Source: Mallotus nudiflorus
Lineage: Eukaryota > Streptophyta > Magnoliopsida > Malpighiales > Euphorbiaceae
DNA length: 64,000 nucleotides
Direction: 5' to 3'
NCBI GenBank assembly: GCA_947683625.1
Contig: CANTUR010000540.1
Location: 1,002,001-1,066,000, forward strand
How positions within the stretch are numbered: position 1 is the stretch's first letter; the number at the start of each line of letters is the position of its first letter. The position numbers and the translations under genes are program-made. Positions 45,001-57,169 of the stretch are shown here, in pieces. The notes below the pieces were generated by a model. It did no database searches, was not told the origin of the DNA, and saw nothing but the letters and a program-made list of their open reading frames with translations.

Positions 45001-45813
45001 CCCAGTCCGGATGAGTAACCTCTTTAATGAATCCAGCTGCTAGAAGCTTCGCTGTTTCCTCGGCAATGATCTTTTGTCTTTTGTAGGTAAAAGTTCTTTT
45101 CTTCTGTGCTACTGGCTTGGCCCCTGGTTTGATATTTAGGCTGTGACAGGCAACCCGCGGGTCCACGCCGATGATCTCGGAGCTTGAGAAGAAAAATCTT
45201 CTGAGTGTCTAATAAGGACGTTCCTTAATGTGTCTTTGATATCTTGATTAAGGGCATTACCGATTTTCATGGATTTTCCTCCCTTGATTTGCAATGTCTC
45301 CGTGTCTTCCACTGGTTATGGATTAGCGCCTTGCTTCTCAACTTCCTATGCTTCCAAATGAAAAGCTTCCGCCAAAGATTTCATGGTCATCTGATAGCAT
45401 TGTCTGGCCATCTGCTGATCTCCCCTGATAGTAAGGGTCCCCGTTCTGACTGGGATTTTCATGGTTAATTGTCGGATGTTGGTGACTGCGTCTGCTTCGT
45501 AAAGTGTCGGTCGCCCTATTATCCCATTATAGGCTAGTGGTATGTCTACCACGTTTAATGGGGTCCGAACGATTTTCGTTTCCTCATCCTCTTGGTTCCC
45601 GAATTCTAGATCCAGATTGACAATCCCCAATGGTTGCACTGTTCCTCCATAAAAACTAGTGATGGGGTTCTGGATGGCAGTTAAGTTGGTAATGGAGCCG
45701 CCCATAGCTTTGTACGCATTCCAAGATAAAACATTAATAGCACTCCCGTTATCGACCAATAGCCTTTTGACTCGATACTTATTTATGCATGCGGTTATCC
45801 ACCAGGGCATCAT
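42100..45813 (-). pseudogene. Tat pol: protease, RT, dual RNase H, integrase
   Basis: Read on the minus strand. Protease piece 45813-45346 with active site LLVDNGSA. A frameshifted linker follows. RT piece 45166-44123 with CVDYTDLN, catalytic YMDD at 44659-44648, and the LRH connection; it ends in TGA at 44125-44123. The same frame resumes and runs 44077-42350: end of the gypsy RNase H, then the second RNase H (KLYVDGAS, NNAAEYEAL, HSDSQLVV), integrase zinc region (H..H..CHQCQ) and catalytic MDILGP, TDNGKQF, TNGQTE. After a TAA at 42352-42350 the same frame continues with the C-terminal GDWVLRRAD motif to about 42100. Confidence 0.92.
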
Positions 45814-47523
45814 TGTGAGGGTGATGTATAGGCGAATTTTCTTCCGAGTTAAGAATGTTGTTGCTTTTACCGGGTATCATTTTTCCTCTGCTGCGTTTTA
45901 ATCGTTTCCCGATGTTTTCTCCTCCCACAATTATGTTGATCGTTCCGATCGGTTCTTTCCTCGCTTTCTTTGCCTCGGATTTGTCACGGTCATGGTCTTC
46001 CATGTTTCCGCGTCTCCTTGGTGCATCAGTGAAATTATCAAGCTTTCCCCACTGCACTAGTTTTTCTATGGCACTCTTCAGTTCTCTGTAGCCTTCTGTG
46101 TTATAGCTGTATTCCCTGTGGTACTCGCTAGTATTAGCTTCTATCATGAGTAAATCTTTGGCTTGGGCTAATTCTTTTGGCTAGCGTAATTTCCACTCCA
46201 TTCTGCCTGACCCACATGAGGATCCTTGATCGAGAAGTGTTCAGGGGTGTATATCTATCTGCTTTCCTATCAAATCTATCTGCCGGAACTCTGAAATTTA
46301 TTTTTGGGAAGCTTACTCATCTCTGCTTTGCCCGTTCATCTGTAGTTGGTGGCCTATCTTCTTCCCGACGCATCCTCCTGTCCTCGTCCATTTTTATCAT
46401 CCGGACCGCTATCGCCATTTGCTTCGGTAAAGGTACTCGGTTCTTTAGTCATTAATTTATCTTTTAGCTTGCCGAGTCTAGTGCCATTTTTTTAAAGCTT
46501 CTATGGCGACTTCATCAACGAGGTGCTCAATCTGCATGGCTGTTTGTTGAACCGGTCGAGGTAACTCCGTAGAGATTCATCAGCTTCCTGCCGGCACACC
46601 CGGAGGTCGTTGATGTTTTTTGCAGGAGGGATATTGGTGATAAATCTGATACGGAACTGCTCGGCTAAGTCTTCAAAAGAAGTGACAGTATTCTCCGGAA
46701 GCCGATGAAACCATTTTTGGGCGCTTTTTGTGAGGGTACTTGGGAAGACTCTGCACATGATTCCATCATTCACATTCTGGAGCAGCATCTTTGTTTGGAA
46801 AGCATATATGTGACTAATAGGGTCTCCTGTCCCATCATACTGATCGAGCTGTGGGATTCTGAACTTACTAGGAATCTCCGTTTGAATTATTCTGCTGACA
46901 AACGGAGTTCTGCTATCCATCACCCATTCTTCTTCCTTTCTAGGTTTAGTCTGGGCCTTGTTCATTGCTTCCTCAACCTTTTGTGCTAATTTTGAATCAT
47001 CGAGAGCTGGGATGGACGAACTACACTCCCCTTTTGGTGCTTTACCCTTCCTTGTGCTTATCCCTGGAGCCTGTCGGGGTGCTGCATTATCATTATTTGG
47101 AGCTGGTTCAGTATGCTCGCTCTGTATTATAGCGCTTAGCTGTTGTTGCATCAGGGTAATTTGTGCCTGAATATTTTTTATCATGGCATCTTTGCTTGCT
47201 TGGTCAAGGTCGAGTGTTTGGGTTACTGTGTTTAGGTTTGGAGTGGTTATTGTTGGTGTTTCTAGTAGGCTTAGAAAAGGTATTGAGGGTATTGATCAAT
47301 GGTGCTGCAGCAGAGCATAATGTGGGAGATCTGTTTCCAAGGACGGGTATCTCGGAGTGTTTTCCGGAGGTAAAGATGTATGGCCGGATGTGGCCCCAAT
47401 AAGCTGCAAGGTGGGTGGTGGTATTATTACCGGGAAAGGGCTTGAAAGGTCAGTCGAAAGGATGGGTGTGGAAGGATTAGTGCCGCCCATAGGAATTTGG
47501 GCCGGAGGTGGACTGGAAGTCAT
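45779..47523 (-). pseudogene. Tat gag, broken
   Basis: Pieces on the minus strand: 47523-47296 (proline-rich N-terminus), 47184-46501 (retrotransposon gag domain with DQYDGTGDP, WFHRLPENTV, FRIRFI) and 46147-45779 (basic C-terminus, IINIIVGGE-like motif written INIIVGGEN here). Frameshifts separate them. Role: capsid of the element. Confidence 0.85.
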
Positions 47524-47575
47524 GGTGAAAGTGTCTTTAGCTTAGCAAGTGAATGAATGGCTTTTCCCAAGGAGT

Positions 47576-47593
47576 TCCCCACAGACGGCGCCA
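47576..47593 (-). promoter_or_regulatory. Primer binding site of the Tat element
   Basis: In minus sense TGGCGCCGTCTGTGGGGA, two bases after the 5' LTR. The first nine bases match the complement of tRNA-Asp 3' ends, as often seen in Tat elements. Confidence 0.78.
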
Positions 47594-47595
47594 CT

Positions 47596-47968
47596 TGATA
47601 ACTGGTTTCCGGGACTCCTGGGCTGAACGTCCTGCAAAGCACTAAGCAGAGGACAAGGTGAGAAGTGGGGGGAATCCCCACAAACACTCCGATGCCTAAG
47701 TTAGAGAATAGAAAACGGGTGGTAGAAAGATAGCTTGAGTATGTGTGAATGAGATAAGATGTCCTCTAATGAGGGGTACATGGTGCTATATATAGTGATA
47801 CTCAAACCTGGGAGGAATAGGAATCCTTGTGGGAGAGTATTCCTACTTCAGTTAGGATTCCTCTTTGGGGTAGTTCCTTGGACGAATCTGTCTTCTCCTT
47901 TATCCATGTGTTCCTATTTAGGGGGGCTGATGACCCCTTATTAGGTGGGAACATTCTAGATGATATCA
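47596..47968 (-). repeat. 5' LTR of the Tat element
   Basis: 373 bp, same length as the 3' LTR. In minus sense the promoter region contains CTATATATAG near 47787-47797. Confidence 0.93.
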
Positions 47969-48268
47969 CATATAATATAATATCATTATATATTAACTCC
48001 CCACAAATAAATATATGCATATATTTACTCACACATATACAACAAACACACACACATATATATAACACACACACTTACATTAAACCCTAATGTAATATGA
48101 AAAAATATAAAACATAAAATAATAATACATAAGGTAATATATAAATATAATACATACAATAACAACAAAAATAATGATAACAATAATCACAAAATAATAA
48201 GTAATTAAATTTATTTTTAAACTTTATTAACACCGTAAATCCTATTTTAAAATAAGAATATCACCTAA

Positions 48269-49005
48269 AACCTATAGATTATTACACCTAAAACCTAAAA
48301 ATATCACTTCATCTCTTACACCAAAATTCCACCATCTTCTCATCTCTATCTTCTCATCACCTGCAACCATCCCTCCATTTCTCACTTGCCATCATAGCCA
48401 TCCCTCCATTTTCTCACCCGCCGTCACCACCTGATGTCATGGCCTGCTGCTGCTGCTGATGTCGTCGCCTGTTGGTGATCCGCCACCTGAACCCGCAAGA
48501 GTTGATTGTTTTGATTAATTGTGGTTTTTGATTTCTTGTGGCAATGATTGTTTTTAAAAAAAAAAAAAACTTTATGATCTTGGTTATTTGTTTTTGTATT
48601 ATTTGTTCTTGATAGTAATGAATTTGCTTTTGTATTATTTGTGATAATGAGTTTAATTTTCAGCATAAATCTTTAATTAGTTTGAAAAAAAAAACTCATA
48701 CATTTTTCCAGCATAATAATTGATAATATATTTATATTTTAATCAAGAGTTTAATTTTTAGTATAAGTAAATTTCACTTAATTTTGATAAATAATTTTAA
48801 TTTTATTAATAATATAAATAAAAATGTAAATATTGAAAAAATAAAAAATTAATGCCTTGATAATACAACTCAAATCATAAATATCTAAATAATAATAATA
48901 AAAAAGAAGTGTAGTAGGGGAAAGAAAGGTGTTTTTATGTTATATAAAGGTTAAAGAGTCATTACATCTAGAATTAATGGCGTATAGTATAAAAATTTAA
49001 TGGAG
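48269..49005. other. Interior of the DNA transposon, no convincing gene
   Basis: C-rich stretch at 48320-48500 with CCATCCCTCCATTT repeated twice and a GCTGCTGCTGCTG run. No ORF resembles a transposase. A-run at about 48556-48569. Confidence 0.45.
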
Positions 49006-49110
49006 TGGAAAATAGCTAATAGAATCAAAATTGAGAAGGTATTTTTAATTAATTTTTAAAAATATAAGGACTAACTAATTATTTTGTTCAAATTTCAGGA
49101 GTAATAGTTT

Positions 49111-49860
49111 TTTTTTTCTTTTTTTTTTTTTTTGCATAAGATAGATTTTAAATTTTCTCAACTTATGGTCAAAATTCAAAGCTTTATACACATCTTTTAA
49201 TCATGGCCCCATAGTCAGATATTGAGTGTTATCCATTTTTATAGCTAATAGCTAATAATTGTCGGAATTAATTATTTATAGCTAATAGCTAATGATCTAT
49301 ATATATTTACATTTGGTTATGCATTATCTTAAACTTTTCTTCATTTTGAAAATTATCTTGTTTTTTATAGACATTTTGAATATTATTTTTTAAAAATAGA
49401 AATTGTGACTTGTGAGAATTTTAACTCATTTTTTTAAAATATGAAGTTATTAACTTAGAAAAAAAAAAGGGTATTTATAAAATAAACAATCAAATCTTTT
49501 TTCACATATTCCCTTTCATCAGCTGACAATTGACAGAAATAACATAGCAATAAAATAGATAGCAAATTTACTGAACATTTCTGAATTCAAAGCCACAAAT
49601 CTTGCATGAATTAGTTAGTCCATGACTATTTAATAATTGTTGTTGATGATGCAAGCAGTTAGCTTGCTTCCCAAAAGCAACACATTTAATGAACTTATTA
49701 AATTTCCTTGATGTGGATATTCAATATCTGACACGCTATTGAGATCGTGAATTTCGTTGCGTGTGCAATGGTACGGTCAAAACCAAAAAGCTTTAAAAAT
49801 TGACCAATTTGCGTTTCCTTTAAACCAATTTAAATAAGGTTATTATATAATTATATAATG
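49111..49860. other. AT-rich spacer, no gene seen
   Basis: The only pattern is a duplicated TAGCTAATAGCTAAT near 49242-49258 and 49279-49293. Confidence 0.5.
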
Positions 49861-50091
49861 AAATAATTACTATATATTTTTATATTTTATTCTATTATGT
49901 TATTTTATTTTTAATATTTAAAAAATATTTATTAATTTCTGATATTTATAACAGTTAACACTCATTAATTATTTTTTAAGGATGAAATAATAAACGATTT
50001 TGAAAATATCTAAAATGAATAAATAATTTTTCAAATATTAGAGATGAAGTAATATAATGGTCAAAATACATGAAGCATACAATAATTATCC
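49861..50091. repeat. Second MITE with about 70-bp inverted repeats
   Basis: Left arm 49861-49935 and right arm about 50020-50091 pair, with TATTTTA, ATTATATTACTTCAT-like and TTTGAAAAATTATTTATT segments. The arms resemble those of the element at 1508-1706, so both belong to one family. Confidence 0.62.
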
Positions 50092-50610
50092 CTTGTATAA
50101 TTATATATATATTGTGGAGAATTGATATATAAACTTTTTTAATTTAAGGAAAAGAGCCAAATTGGACCCTTAATTTTGAGTCAAATTCTAGTTTTGACAC
50201 AATTATTTTTTTGTTCTAAAATGTACCTTAATATTTCAAAATTAGCTCAAATATGACCCTCTGTTAATATCGGTTAAAAAAAACATGTGGCAAAAGACTC
50301 CGTTAAATGATGTTGCATGGCATGTGGGATCAACCCTCACCTGTTGAGTCATGTTAACAGCTCCAAAATGAAACTCTAAAAAAATCGGATAAACAACATT
50401 GCTTTTTTTTTTTTCAACTCTAAAATGGCAAATATTTCATTCCTTCATCGCCACCTCCATTGCGACTTTGATAACAACCCCTACTCTCCCAACCACCATC
50501 ATCACCACAACTACCATCGTCGTTCCAACCACCACCACCATGGCCTAACAACTGAGCCTTACTTCCTTCTCTTTTCCACCTCTGCTTCTTTTTCTTCCTC
50601 TGACCCTTAC
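50092..50610. other. Possible end of a DNA transposon, unassigned
   Basis: 50150-50300 (GAGCCAAATTGGACCC...GTTAAATG) has the style of plant Mutator-type termini, but no matching inverted end lies in the window. A His-rich reading frame at 50425 crosses into the LTR and is not supported as a gene. Confidence 0.3.
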
Positions 50611-51126
50611 TGTCACAACCCAAAACAAGGCCCATGACCAGCGCTAGGGAATGATAATTCTTTCGAATTCAAAACCCGTAGCAAGCCTTAAAATAAATAA
50701 AAACATGCAATAATAATAATAACATAGTTAAAATAATCTGCAACCGAAACATATCATAAATAATTAAATAATAATCCACCACAGAATTTAAATCAACAAC
50801 TCATCTCGTATATAAATAAACTTTTAATACAAATCCAGTTTAAATATTTAAAGTACATAACTTATACCAATATAATACAATATCCTTTTTTTTCAATTTT
50901 TACAACTACTGCAGTGCCTAGATTAATAAAATAAAACTCAGATGAGCAGTTTACATAATAAAGCCGGGGGCGCAAGAAATCCAGCGTACAGGTCTGCTAC
51001 TGAGGTCTGATGATGATGACTCTCCTGAAAAATAGTCAACGAAGGGGAGTCAGACCTCACTGAGTGAATTGCTATAATATATATACATGCATAACTAAGT
51101 GGCAATGCACACAGTCAAATATATAT

Positions 51127-51183
<57 letters not shown>

Positions 51184-53420
51184 AGCAAATACATACAGAT
51201 GCAACAAAATCATTTTATATATATTTTACTGAAAATCATTGTTTATGAAGGATTAAATATAACCCTAGAAAATCGCAACCTCAAAACAGTGTTAGACAAC
51301 ACTCTAGCCATACAAGCTCACTTATTCCAAATATATTCACTTATTCCATTTGGACAGTAGATTGGCCCCGAGACACTAAGTCAACCGAACTCCAGCAGTC
51401 TGACTATCAGTGTGATTGGCCCCGAGACACTTGGTCAACTGAGCTCCAGCAATCACACTCCCAAATCATTTCTCACACATCAAATAATCAAATCCAATCA
51501 ATATCCTCAAACAGGTTAGTAATATAGCCTAAATACTATCGGCGTACCGGTACGTACTCGGTCCTAGTGCTGCCCACTAGGTAGCACGTTCTATTGATAT
51601 CCTTCATTAAAATATAAAACATGCATTCATAAAAATAAATGATGCATGAATTTAAATAAAATAGCAACATAAACCATATATATACTAAAAATATACTAAA
51701 AGTAAACTAGGTATATTTCGAGTATATATACATCAAATAAATCCAATTAAATTACAAAAATAAACTAAATATATATTTAAAAACATTTTAAATATAAATT
51801 TTTAATAAAGCATGCATATAATTTAAATATATAAAAAATAAACCAAAAATAAACTAAAAATAAACTTAAATACTAATTAAATCATTTATGCATATTTAAT
51901 CAAAATAAAACATATATTTCTAAAATCATGCACCCTAAAATACATATATATATAAAATAACAACTCACTATTTATTACGCTCCTCGAGATGGGTTCGACG
52001 GGCCTGATCCACTAGGCCTCGGTCTTAGCGCAACTAAATAAACAAATAATCACAGGAATCAGAATAAATCTAACAGAAGTTCTAAAGACTCAATATAGAA
52101 TACTAGACATAGAATCAGGATTAGAGTTTGATCGACATCACGTTTTACGAGAATTCTACCAAAAATCCGGCAGAACCTCCCCTGTAAAACGGACATCTCT
52201 CTACTCAAAGAGTAGAGCCGACCCTGCAAAGAAATACACTTCGAAATAACACAATATTCATAATCAAAATCCCTCGGTCAGACTCCAAACTATAAATCAT
52301 CGACCGAGGTTCACAATTCACGGAATATTACAAAATACCGAAAATACCCTTATATAATAAAAAAATACATTTTATAAGTAGAAAATTACGTAATTAACCC
52401 TAAACACAGTAAAAAATGATAAAAACTCATTTTATTAGAAAAATCGTATATTATATATAATTTGAAAATAATTTACGAAAAATAGTTTTAATTAGTTAAA
52501 AATACTAAATAATTTATGGAAATCATTTTTATACCCTAAATAACTATTAAAACCAATTTAATTACATTTTTAGCCAATTTAGTATAAAATTACCAAAATA
52601 CCCCTATATATATAAATATACTAAAATAAATCCAAAAATTCTCCAAAAATAATATAATTACTCAAAATTAATTATCTCAACATATATTTCAATAATATCA
52701 ATAAATATACTCAATTAACCAATTTATTTCAATTAAACACATAATTAACCCTATTTTCAAAATTACATAAACTAAATAAATTCAAAATAAATACATAAAA
52801 ATTCACAAAATTAAAAATAAATTTCTATAATTCATTTCAACACCTATAATTACCATAAAACACAATTTCATAATTTAATTAATTAATTTCCGAAAATTAC
52901 AAAATATTAATAAAATAATCAAAAATACCCAAAAATCAAAATAAATTTCAAAAATTCTACAAAAATTACAGAGTATAGATTGAGCTACAAGGATCAAAGT
53001 TTGTGAAGAAAGTTTTCATGAATCAATCAAATTGAAGCTCAAAAAAAATCAAGAACCCTAATAGGCCGAAAATTGAAAAATTGAAACCTAGGGAAATCTA
53101 GACCATTTTAAGTGAAACAAAGCTTGGAATCACACTCAATGGAGCTTAAGGAGAATATAGAGACTGGCGGTGTCAAAAACGGTGGCTGGAAAGTGCTTGA
53201 TCGACGGTGGAGATGAGTTTCGGTAACTTTAGTTTTTTTCGGCCAAAACACAACGGAATAGGGAGCTACTGGCGGCGGGGATGGCTGAGGACGAAGGTGG
53301 CACGCCGGGAGGCACACCGACGGTGAAGAAATGACATGACTGGCGGTGGTGATGGCGGTTGGACGTTCGGAGAAGAAGAAGAAGGGGAAGGGCACGGGTG
53401 TAAATTTTCTAACTTTATAT

Positions 53421-56400
53421 TGTCACGACCCAAAACAGGGGTCATGACCGGCGCTAGGGAACGGGAATTCTTTCGAATCCGGAACCCGTAGCAAGCCTAA
53501 AAATAAATAAATCATGCCATCATAACAGTAACAATATAATATGCAGCGGAAAATAAAAATCATAATATCATAATATTATCCATATCAACTGGATTAAATT
53601 TAAAACTCATCTTATAGATACATAAACTTTAATACAAATCCAGTTCAATATAATACATCTCTTTAAAACAAAATACATGAAATCCAATACTGTAATTCAC
53701 AACTACTGTAGTGTCTAGATAAAATAAATAAGACTCAAGTAGACAGTTTACATAAAGAAGCCGGGGCGGAAGAAATCCGGCGTATCGACCTGCTACTGAG
53801 GTCTGAAGAAGTTGACTCTCCTGAAAAATAGTCAACGGAGGGGAGTCAGACCTCACTGAGTGAATTACTATAATATATATACATACACTAAATGATAATG
53901 CATACAGTCAATAATACATATCTAATATGTATATATATACAGGCAAATTCACACAGATGCAGAAAAATCATTTTTATATATTTTATTGAAAATCATCTTT
54001 TATGAAGGATCACATAGAACCCTAGAATATCGCAACCTCAAAAATAGTGTTAGACAACCTCTAGCCACACAGGCTCACTGAATCCAAATATATCCACTTA
54101 ATCCATTTGGACAATAGACTGGCCCCGAGACACTAAGTCAACCGAGCTCCAGCAGTCTAACTGCCAGTGTGATTGGCCCCGAGACACTTGGTCAACCGAG
54201 CTCCAGCAATCACACCCAAACCACATCTCACATATCAATAATCATAATCAAATCAATATCCACCAATAAGTTAGTAATATAGCCTAAATACTATAGGCGT
54301 ACCGGTACGTACTCGGTCCTAGTGCTGCCCACTAGGTAGCACGTCTATTGATATCCTTCATTAATAATATAAATCATTCATTCACAATAAATGATGCATG
54401 AATGTTAATGAAACAACAATATAAACCATATATATACTGGAAATATACCAAAAGTAAACCAGGTATATTTTGAGTATATATATGTCCAATAAATCCAATC
54501 AACTCATAAATTAAATTAAAAATATATTTAAAAACATTTTAAATATATTTTATTAATAAAACATGTATATAATTTATTATATACCAAAAATATACTTGAA
54601 TATAAATCACATTATTTATGCATATTCAGTCAAAATAAAACATGCATTTTCTAAATCATGCATCCTAAGCATATATATATATAATATAGTAACTCACCTA
54701 ATGCGCTCCACGAGACAGGTCCGACGGGCCTGGTCCACTAGCCCTCGGTCTCGGCGCAACTAAATAAGAAATAAATAATCGACATCAGAATAACCCTAAT
54801 AGAAATCCTAGAATTCAATCTAGAGTATTAAAATACGGAAAACAGAATTTAGGGTTCGACTGGACATCACGTTTTACGAGAATTCTACCGAAAATTCGGC
54901 AGAACCTCCCCTGTAAAACGGACATCTCTCTACTCAAAAGAGTAGAGCCGACCCTGCAAAGAAACACACTTCGAAATACAAGCTCAATACAATCAAAATC
55001 CCACGGTCGGACTCCAACTACAGTCCACCGACCGGGGTCCACAACACAGAATAATTCCAGATATACCAAAAATATCCTTATAGCACAGAAATACATTTTA
55101 TACGTAGAAATTACGTAATTAACCTTAAAATACTGTAAAAACCGATAAAACTCATTTTATTTGAAAAACCGTATATTATATATATAATTGAAAATAATTT
55201 ACGAAAAATAGTTTTAATTAGTTAAAAAATACCAAATAATTTGTAGAAATCATTTTTATACCTTAATTAACTATTAAAACCAATTAAATTACATTTTAGA
55301 CAATTTAGGGTAAAATTACCAAAATACCCCTATATATATAAATATACTTAAATTACTTCAAAAATTCACCAAAAATTATACAATTATCCAAAATTAATTT
55401 TCTCAACATATTTATCAATAATATCAATAATTAAACCCAATTATCCAATTAATTTCAAATAAAAACACATTTAACCCTAATTTCTCAAAATCACATAAAC
55501 TTCAATAATTAAAAATAAATACTTAGAAATTCATAAAATTCCAAATAAATTCCTATAATTCATTTCAACACCTAATTTATCCAAAACTCCAATTTCATAA
55601 TTTAAATAATTAATTTCCGAAATTAGAAAATAATATTAAAATATTCAAAAATACCCAAAAATCCAAACAACCTCCAAAAATTTTACAAAAATTCATACAT
55701 GTAGATTAAGCTGCTAGGAACAACATTTGTGAAGGGATTAAGCATGAATCAATCAATAACAATTCGAAAAAAATCAAAAACCCTAATAGGCCGAAATTGA
55801 CAAATCGAAAACTAAGCAATTCTAGACCATTTTAGCTCAAACCAAAGCTAGAATAACACTCACCGGAGCTCAAGGAGAAGAAAGAGACCGGCGGTGTCGA
55901 AAACGGTGGCCGGAGGAGGGGAGAAACGGTGGTAGCTCGACTTTCGGCCTCCTAAGCTAATTCCGGCCAAAACTCGTCGGGAAAGGGGGCTGCTGACGGC
56001 GGGGAACGGCTGGAGGCGACGGTGGCAAGCCGAGAGGCACACCGACGGTGAAGGAACGGCAGTTTGCAGCGGTGAGGGATGGTGGTCGGGCGTCGGGCGT
56101 GGGAAGGAGAAGGAGAAGAGAAGGGAGGGGCAAAAGTGTAATTTGGCAATTCTTTGATTTTTAATGTATATATGTATATATATATACTTTATACTTTATA
56201 TTAAAATAATATTAAATTACACACATCAAATATACACCACACACATTAAAATATTAATATTTTAATAATTTATACCAAATAAAATTAATTAAATAACAAT
56301 TAAAACAATTAAATACTTAATAAAATATTAGGGAATTAATAAACCCTAATTAAATAAATATACGCACACGGGCTTTATTTAATAATTTAAAAATATGTAT

Positions 56401-56640
56401 GAGTTCATGCAAACCCGTAAATACATTTAAAATAATTAATAATAAATTGTTTACGTGAAAATTTCCCCGAAAATGTAAGTCCCGGGAAAATTTTACGTAA
56501 AACACTGTATATAAAACACAGTAATTAAAATAGGTTTAAAATACATATCAACTCATAAAAATATCGTATATATACATATTCAAAATTATTAATACTGCAT
56601 ATCCCGATACAGTGTAAAAATATTTTAAAAACACGGGATA
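53421..56640 (-). mobile_element. Solo L-family LTR nested in the LTR of its relative (copy H)
   Basis: In minus sense ends GGTCGTGACA at 53421. The other end breaks off at CGGGATAT near 56640 and runs into a (TA)n tract, so the boundary is approximate. TATAT precedes it at 53416-53420, and a TA-rich match follows, which fits a TATAT duplication later enlarged. Closer to the 10144 LTR than copies D, E or G. Confidence 0.85.
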
Positions 56641-56647
56641 TATATAT

Positions 56648-56696
<49 letters not shown>
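56641..56696. repeat. (TA)n microsatellite at the end of copy H
   Basis: TATATATATTATATTATA followed by a long TA run, probably grown from the LTR end and target duplication. Confidence 0.85.
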
Positions 56697-56698
<2 letters not shown>

Positions 56699-57169
56699 AC
56701 TTATTTTAGAATATAATAATAATATACTCCAAATAATTGCTCACCACATTTATAAAATAAACAATATATATATACATATACACATGTAATTAATTAATCA
56801 AAATTAATCTATATAATATATATAGATATACATAATTAAAATATTTACTAAACCCTAATTTAATTTAAATACATATACATGCATGTATATGTATATATTT
56901 TAATATGACCCTTAAAAAATCATGCATGGACTCATACAAATTCGTAAATCTATTTAAAATAATTAATATTAAATTATTTACGTGTTAATTTCTCCGAAAA
57001 TAAAATTCTTGGGAAAATTTTTACATAAATATCTTAAAATAATATAAAACAATTAAAATTAGTTTTAATTAAATAACAAACTCATAAAAATATCATAATT
57101 ATATACAAAATTATTAACACTGCATATCCCGATATAATACAAAAATATTTAAAAACTCGGGATATTACA

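Larger units (their letters stand above)
35636..47968 (-). mobile_element. Tat-lineage Ty3/gypsy element, decayed, with antisense gene
   Basis: 12,333 bp with 373-bp LTRs (47596-47968 as 5', 35636-36008 as 3'), ends TGATATCA...TATCA, and perfect CATAT duplications (35631-35635, 47969-47973). About 12 substitutions separate the LTRs. In minus sense: primer site, gag, protease, RT, RNase H, second archaeal-type RNase H, integrase, then an antisense multi-exon gene, direct repeats and polypurine tract. Dual RNase H and the antisense ORF after pol are hallmarks of Tat elements. A solo L LTR lies inside at 36616-39907. Confidence 0.95.
32698..48263 (-). mobile_element. Old solo L-family LTR (copy E), interrupted by the Tat element
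   Basis: In minus sense it ends GGTCGTGACA at 32698 and starts TGATATTC at 48263. Flanking CCTAA duplications (32693-32697, 48264-48268). LTR sequence occupies 32698-35635 and 47974-48263, about 3.2 kb net. It is the most diverged copy: stem-loops are partly eroded and the first 290 bp are barely recognisable. It hosts the 35636-47968 element. Confidence 0.85.
32471..49110. mobile_element. TIR-type DNA transposon split by nested insertions
   Basis: 32471-32580 is the inverted copy of about 49006-49110. Shared pieces include CAAAATAAT, TTTTTAAAA, TCAATTTTGATTCTATTA and GCTATTTTCC-like sequence. Removing the solo LTR block (32698-48263 plus one CCTAA) leaves about 1.07 kb with no transposase-like ORF, so it is probably a non-autonomous element. 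The superfamily and exact ends are uncertain because both ends run into T-rich sequence. Confidence 0.62.
50611..57169 (-). repeat. 3' LTR of the second L-family element (copy G), interrupted
   Basis: LTR sequence at 50611-53420 and about 56641-57169. In minus sense it starts TGTAATATCCCG at 57169 and ends GGTTGTGACA at 50611. Carries stem-loop 2 at 52199-52217 and the 59-nt stem-loop at 51001-51059. The long TA run 51129-51180 is an expanded microsatellite. Confidence 0.9.

Noticed and set aside
48320..48500. Possible host gene exon in C-rich sequence
   Set aside because: No sustained frame with recognisable content or splice partners; lies within the DNA transposon interior.
50425..50637. 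His-rich 70-codon frame
   Set aside because: Crosses the boundary of the inserted LTR at 50611, and the His run comes from a CAC/CAT microsatellite-like stretch.
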